Below are positions 24,328 to 27,790 of a stretch of 27,790 bases of DNA, piece after piece (within the stretch, counting starts at the first letter, position 1; every line of letters begins with the position of its first letter). The DNA lies in contig DHNG01000007.1 of assembly GCA_002409405.1 (NCBI GenBank), forward strand, positions 299-28,088, read 5' to 3'. The position numbers and the translations under genes are program-made. The notes under the pieces are model-generated. The model had not been told where the DNA came from, ran no database searches, and saw only the letters and a list, made by a program, of their open reading frames with translations. The DNA is from Flavobacteriales bacterium UBA5422 (GTDB taxonomy: Bacteria > Bacteroidota > Bacteroidia > Flavobacteriales_D > Crocinitomicaceae).

Positions 24328-26058
24328 TTGGATAACCATTCACACATAAAGTACGACATCATCATTATCGGAGCCGGAGTCAGCGGTTTAATGTCTGCTG
24401 CTGTGTTTGGAAGGCTGGGTTATCGTGTGTGTGTTCTTGAGATGGATGCACGACCAGGTGGTTACATTGCTGGTTTTAACAGACTGGATTACCGGTTTGA
24501 CTCTGCGATACACTGGCTCAATCAATGTGGAAAAAACGGGTTGGTTACACAGGCATTTTCATTTATCGGGAATGATTACCCAAAAGCCGCTATTCAACAT
24601 AAGATTCGCCGTTACCACGTCAATGAATACGATTACCTGGTAACAACAAATGTTGATCAATTCAAACAGCAACTTCAGCAGGATTTTCCGGAAGATCACA
24701 ACGGAATTGAACGATTTTTCAGAGATGCCAGAAGAATTGGTCGTTCATTTGAAAATTTCCGGTTCATCAACAGGAATATGTCAACCATGAACATCTGGGA
24801 AAAAATGAAACGTGGTATTCAAATGCTTCGTTTTGTTATTCCTTTCATTCCACATGTTCGCTTTTCAGGAGAAGAAGGCGTCAAAAAAGGCTTAAAACGG
24901 TATTTTACGAATCCGAAACTACTGGAATTATTTGGGTCAGAACCAGATTTACTTTCCTGCCTGATTCCCATTGCGTGGACGTATATTCAGGATTATCAGA
25001 CGCCTCCTCATGGTGGTAGTCAGACATTTGCAGAATGGTTGGAACATGTATCCCATGTGTATCAAAATGACGTGCGATTCAAATCCAGAGTATCTAAAAT
25101 CAATGTCGAAAACGGACTGGCAACTGGTGTAGAATATGAAAACAGAGGTCAACTTCATACAGTAGAGGGTAAGTACATCATTGCTGCCTGTGATGTGAAA
25201 AATCTCTATGAAAAATACCTGCCACAAGGCATAGCAAATCCGGATTTATTGAAACGGCTGGATAACGCCGAATTGTACGCTTCTGCCTTTACCTTATCTC
25301 TGGCATTGGATTGTACAGGTGAAGAATTGGGATTCGGAGAAGAGATTCTCTACATTGCTGATCCAAAGCTAAACCGAAATAAGCTCGGAAATGGTGACCC
25401 TGAAACGAGTGGTATCCATGTTATTTCCGGGTCTGTCAGAGATAAATCCCTGGCTCCTGAAGGAAAGGGAACGCTGACGATTTTCATTCCGTCGTTTATT
25501 GAACAATATGGAAATTGGGGGACAACACTTGATGAAAAAGGCAATTATAAACGCGGTACAGATTACAAGGATACCAAGCAAAAAGTGGCCGATGTGCTGA
25601 TTGAACGTATTGAACGTGAATTAAACATTGACCTGCGCTCACATATTGTCTACCTGGATATTGCAACACCGATTACACATCAACGGTATACAGGAAACCG
25701 AAACGGCACTATGATGGGGGCACGTCCGGGAAAATCAAACATGCAGGCAAAAGTTGCCCATTATAAAACGCCCATTTCCAATGTCTTTTTGAGTGGTCAT
25801 TGGGCAGAACTCGGAGGAGGAATTCCTGTAGCAGTGAGAGCAGCATTGAATTCAACACTGTTGGTTTTGAAAAAGGAAAACAAGCCTGCATTTCAACTGT
25901 TGGCCAACTACATGGACGGGAAAATAACTGCAGCGGAAGTAGCGCAATCAACCTTGATTACTCCGTATCCAAATAACTGGCAGCAGAAACCTACACCTGC
26001 AGAGAAGGTGCAACGAAAAAAAGAACAAATCAACACATCCGATCAGGTTGAAAATTAA
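24328..26058 (+). CDS. CrtI/retinol-saturase-like FAD-dependent oxidoreductase (TTG start)
   Basis: A 576-residue flavoprotein of the phytoene desaturase / all-trans-retinol 13,14-reductase superfamily; the substrate is unknown. The dinucleotide-binding IIIIGAGVSGLMSA (11-24) begins almost at the N-terminus, followed by EMDARPGGY (38-46) and FDSAIHWL. A C-terminal FAD-contact block, SGHWAELGGGIPVAVRAAL, lies near residues 489-507. The only sensible start is TTG at 24328: an in-frame TAA is at 24322-24324 and the next ATG lies inside the FAD fold. No phytoene synthase or other carotenoid gene is in the window. The last 30 residues are polar and charged. Its stop overlaps that of the AraC-type regulator on the other strand. 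Confidence 0.88.
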   Translation: MDNHSHIKYDIIIIGAGVSGLMSAAVFGRLGYRVCVLEMDARPGGYIAGFNRLDYRFDSAIHWLNQCGKNGLVTQAFSFIGNDYPKAAIQHKIRRYHVNEYDYLVTTNVDQFKQQLQQDFPEDHNGIERFFRDARRIGRSFENFRFINRNMSTMNIWEKMKRGIQMLRFVIPFIPHVRFSGEEGVKKGLKRYFTNPKLLELFGSEPDLLSCLIPIAWTYIQDYQTPPHGGSQTFAEWLEHVSHVYQNDVRFKSRVSKINVENGLATGVEYENRGQLHTVEGKYIIAACDVKNLYEKYLPQGIANPDLLKRLDNAELYASAFTLSLALDCTGEELGFGEEILYIADPKLNRNKLGNGDPETSGIHVISGSVRDKSLAPEGKGTLTIFIPSFIEQYGNWGTTLDEKGNYKRGTDYKDTKQKVADVLIERIERELNIDLRSHIVYLDIATPITHQRYTGNRNGTMMGARPGKSNMQAKVAHYKTPISNVFLSGHWAELGGGIPVAVRAALNSTLLVLKKENKPAFQLLANYMDGKITAAEVAQSTLITPYPNNWQQKPTPAEKVQRKKEQINTSDQVEN

Positions 26059-26621
26059 ACCTCATTCAGTGGTTTTCGATCTTTCAATTCCCCGTTCTTG
26101 TATTCAGACGGAGTTATTCCGGTAATTTTTTTGAATTGTCCGCTTAAATGCGCGACACTGGAATAGTGTAAATGATCAGCAATTTCACTCAAGGTTAGTT
26201 CATTGTAGCTAATCAACTCTTTTACCCGTTCAATCTTTTGAGCAATAACGAATTTTTCAATTGTTGTATGTTCTGTTTCGGAAAACAGTTTGCTAATATA
26301 GCTGTAATCCAGTTCAATCTGCTCACTCAGGTAATCCGACAGATTGATCTTCAGGTAGGTATGCTTGTGGTGAATAAGTTCGATAATAATGTTTTTTACC
26401 TTCTCAATCAACTGATGCTTTTTGTCACCGATCAACTCAAACCCGATTTTTTCGAGGTTTGTTCCAAGTGTTTCTTTTTGATCATCACTGATCAGACCGG
26501 AAACTTTTACTTCTCCCAATGTAACAGACAACGGCTCGATATCCAATTTTTCCAATTCGGATTTTACCGCCATGATACAGCGGTCGCAAACCATATTCTT
26601 GATACGCAACACCTCTTCCAT
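26055..26621 (-). CDS. HMA-like domain fused to an AraC-type DNA-binding domain
   Basis: A 188-residue putative metal- or redox-responsive transcription regulator. Residues 1-70 resemble a heavy-metal-associated domain: RIKNMVCDRCIMAVKSEL carries MxCxxC with Cys12 and Cys15, and strand-helix-strand spacing follows. Residues about 80-180 hold an AraC/XylS double helix-turn-helix, with LSEIADHLHYSSVAHLSGQFKKITGITPSEYK as the second recognition unit. This is a known Bacteroidota architecture, often noted near copper handling genes; its ligand is, to my knowledge, not established. It is 9 bases downstream of the UMF1 transporter gene on the same strand and has a -7 box overlapping that gene's stop codon. 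It converges on the CrtI-like gene with a 4-base overlap. Confidence 0.88.
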   Translation of the reverse strand: MEEVLRIKNMVCDRCIMAVKSELEKLDIEPLSVTLGEVKVSGLISDDQKETLGTNLEKIGFELIGDKKHQLIEKVKNIIIELIHHKHTYLKINLSDYLSEQIELDYSYISKLFSETEHTTIEKFVIAQKIERVKELISYNELTLSEIADHLHYSSVAHLSGQFKKITGITPSEYKNGELKDRKPLNEV

Positions 26622-26625
26622 ACTG

Positions 26626-26633
26626 CAAATTTA
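26626..26633 (-). promoter_or_regulatory. Possible -7 box of the HMA-AraC gene inside the upstream stop codon
   Basis: On the minus strand TAAATTTG (26633-26626) matches TAnnTTTG; its first three bases are the stop codon of the MFS gene. It ends 4 bases before the ATG at 26621. No TTG lies at the usual distance, so it could be chance. Confidence 0.35.
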
Positions 26634-27790
26634 TTTAAAATAGTCGAGTGTTTGATTATCTGTTGTGAGCTTCTCGTCGTAGTCCGGGTTTCTTCTCATT
26701 CGATCTCTGGGAACAAATAATAGTAATAACCAGCCCATCGCGAAGAAGAAAATAACAGACAAAATTGATGAACGCATATCATTTGTCAGGTATTCCATCA
26801 ATCCGAAGAAGAATGTTCCAAATACAATTCCTACCTTTTCAGTAACATCATAGAACGAGAAATAAGATGCATGGTCTTCTGTTTCCGGTAAAAATTTAGA
26901 ATACGTAGAACGGGATAATGCTTGTGTCCCTCCCATTACAAGTCCTACCCCTGCCGCCAAAATGTAAAATCCGACAGGTGTTTTTAGAAAATAGGCGCTC
27001 ACACACAACGGGATCCACACCGCAACGACAATCAACAAGGATTGAACGTTTCCAACGACTGTCGAAATTCTGGAAAGTAAGAACGCTCCCAAAGCTCCCA
27101 ATAACTGAATCAATAAAATAGCGACGATCAACCCTGTTGTAGCCTGATCTTCATATTTACCGGTGAAAATTTCGCGCTTCGCATACAAAACTGCCATGAG
27201 CATAACCGTTTGTACTCCCGTATTGAAAAAGAAAAATGCATTCAAAAAACGTTTCAATTTCGGCTGCGTTCCAAACTCTTTCAATACTTTTTTCAGTTCA
27301 CGGAATCCGTTCATCAACACCTTGGAAGATTTGGGTCTGTTGTATACATTATTCGGCAATACGCGATAGGTAATCTGGCTAAATCCAATCCACCAGATCC
27401 CGACAAGAATGAAGCTGACATTGGTATATTCTTTCCCGATTCCCATCACAATTCCCAAACAGACAATTAACAATAACATACTCCCGAGGTATCCCATTGT
27501 GTAACCACTTGCAGAAATCCGGTCATGGTCTTCAGGTGCTGCTATTTCAGGTAAAAAGGCGTTGTAGAAGACCAAACTGTTCCAAAAACCAATACTGGCT
27601 AAAAATACAGACAGCATTCCTACTTCCAATGGAGCTTGTCCGAACCAGTATAGGGAAATACATGAAAATGCTCCCAGGTAACAGAAAAATTTCATGAACT
27701 TCTTCTTGCTTCCCGTAAGGTCCGCAACTCCGGAGAGCATAGGGGATAAAATAGAAACAATGAGGAATGAAAATGACAAGGTGAAGGACA
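26631..27790 (-). CDS. UMF1-type MFS transporter (N-terminus cut by window edge)
   Basis: A membrane transporter of the major facilitator superfamily resembling the UMF1 / Atg22-like group. The frame is open at 27790, so about the first 40-60 residues are missing; a TTG codon at 27777-27779 is internal, not the start. Visible blocks include SILSPMLSGVADLTGSKKKFM after the second helix, about ten more hydrophobic segments, and near the end SRSTYSKFLPETEDHASYFSFYDVTEKVGIVFGTFFFG, which is typical of this group. The substrate is unknown; fungal Atg22 exports amino acids from the vacuole. It lies 9 bases upstream of the HMA-AraC regulator gene, so the two are probably one transcript. Confidence 0.9.
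   Translation of the reverse strand, partial: SFTLSFSFLIVSILSPMLSGVADLTGSKKKFMKFFCYLGAFSCISLYWFGQAPLEVGMLSVFLASIGFWNSLVFYNAFLPEIAAPEDHDRISASGYTMGYLGSMLLLIVCLGIVMGIGKEYTNVSFILVGIWWIGFSQITYRVLPNNVYNRPKSSKVLMNGFRELKKVLKEFGTQPKLKRFLNAFFFFNTGVQTVMLMAVLYAKREIFTGKYEDQATTGLIVAILLIQLLGALGAFLLSRISTVVGNVQSLLIVVAVWIPLCVSAYFLKTPVGFYILAAGVGLVMGGTQALSRSTYSKFLPETEDHASYFSFYDVTEKVGIVFGTFFFGLMEYLTNDMRSSILSVIFFFAMGWLLLLFVPRDRMRRNPDYDEKLTTDNQTLDYFK

Noticed and set aside
26238..26720. 160-codon open frame on the plus strand
   Set aside because: It runs opposite the HMA-AraC gene and the end of the MFS gene, with a Phe/Cys-rich composition and no recognisable family.
27777..27779. TTG as start codon of the MFS gene
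   Set aside because: The frame stays open to the window edge and the residues before it continue a membrane helix, so the true start lies outside the window.
1..27790. CRISPR arrays, tRNA/rRNA genes, insertion sequences, riboswitches, prophage or defence genes
   Set aside because: I looked for spaced direct repeats, cloverleaf-like sequences, transposase or integrase motifs and structured leaders and found none that would stand up.

Overview
The window is a gene-dense chromosomal stretch (no gap longer than about 190 bases between genes) from a member of the Bacteroidota, most likely the Flavobacteriales; a Crocinitomicaceae/Fluviicola-like bacterium would fit, but that rank is a guess. The evidence is a short primary sigma factor without region 1.1, a long-form GAPDH with an N-terminal extension, the HU-CCDC81/SPOR membrane protein, a DUF6495-like gene, promoters of the TTG-N17-22-TAnnTTTG type, and an almost complete lack of Shine-Dalgarno sequences.

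Region 1 (1-4737, all minus strand): GAPDH (C-terminus cut by the window edge), the primary sigma factor rpoD with a good promoter, a strong Shine-Dalgarno and an intrinsic terminator, a DegP/HtrA protease, and an HPP-family membrane protein. A back-to-back promoter pair at about 4754-4816 divides this from region 2.

Region 2 (4835-9906): a LapA-domain protein and a small membrane-anchored unknown, a secreted GH92 alpha-mannosidase standing alone (no SusC/SusD neighbours), rlmH (minus), a small lipoprotein of unknown function, and yidD (minus). The tail-to-tail pairs here are only 3-4 bases apart.

Region 3 (10066-20912, all plus): prs-rplY ending at a strong terminator, a 1453-residue DNA polymerase III alpha subunit carrying its own N-terminal DnaQ-like proofreading domain, an HU-CCDC81/SPOR cell-envelope protein followed closely by a DUF6495-like protein, a DUF2911 lipid-export-independent secreted protein with a helical tail, a SUFU-domain protein, and a secreted alpha/beta hydrolase.

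Region 4 (21033-24246, plus): guaB (IMP dehydrogenase), ybaB overlapping a 5-formyltetrahydrofolate cyclo-ligase, and a charged helical lipoprotein followed by msrB, closed by a 16-bp terminator hairpin. With prs, guaB and the folate enzyme the window holds several nucleotide and one-carbon genes, but they are separate transcription units.

Region 5 (24328-27790): a CrtI/retinol-saturase-like FAD oxidoreductase with a TTG start, converging on a minus-strand pair made of a UMF1-type MFS transporter (N-terminus cut by the window edge) and a regulator that joins a metal-binding-type MxCxxC domain to an AraC DNA-binding domain.

Most of the window is housekeeping. I saw no mobile element, CRISPR array, tRNA, rRNA, or clear new multi-gene system. 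The points most worth a second look are the lone strong Shine-Dalgarno in front of rpoD, several promoter boxes so close to the start codon that leaderless mRNAs are predicted, and the HMA-AraC regulator.
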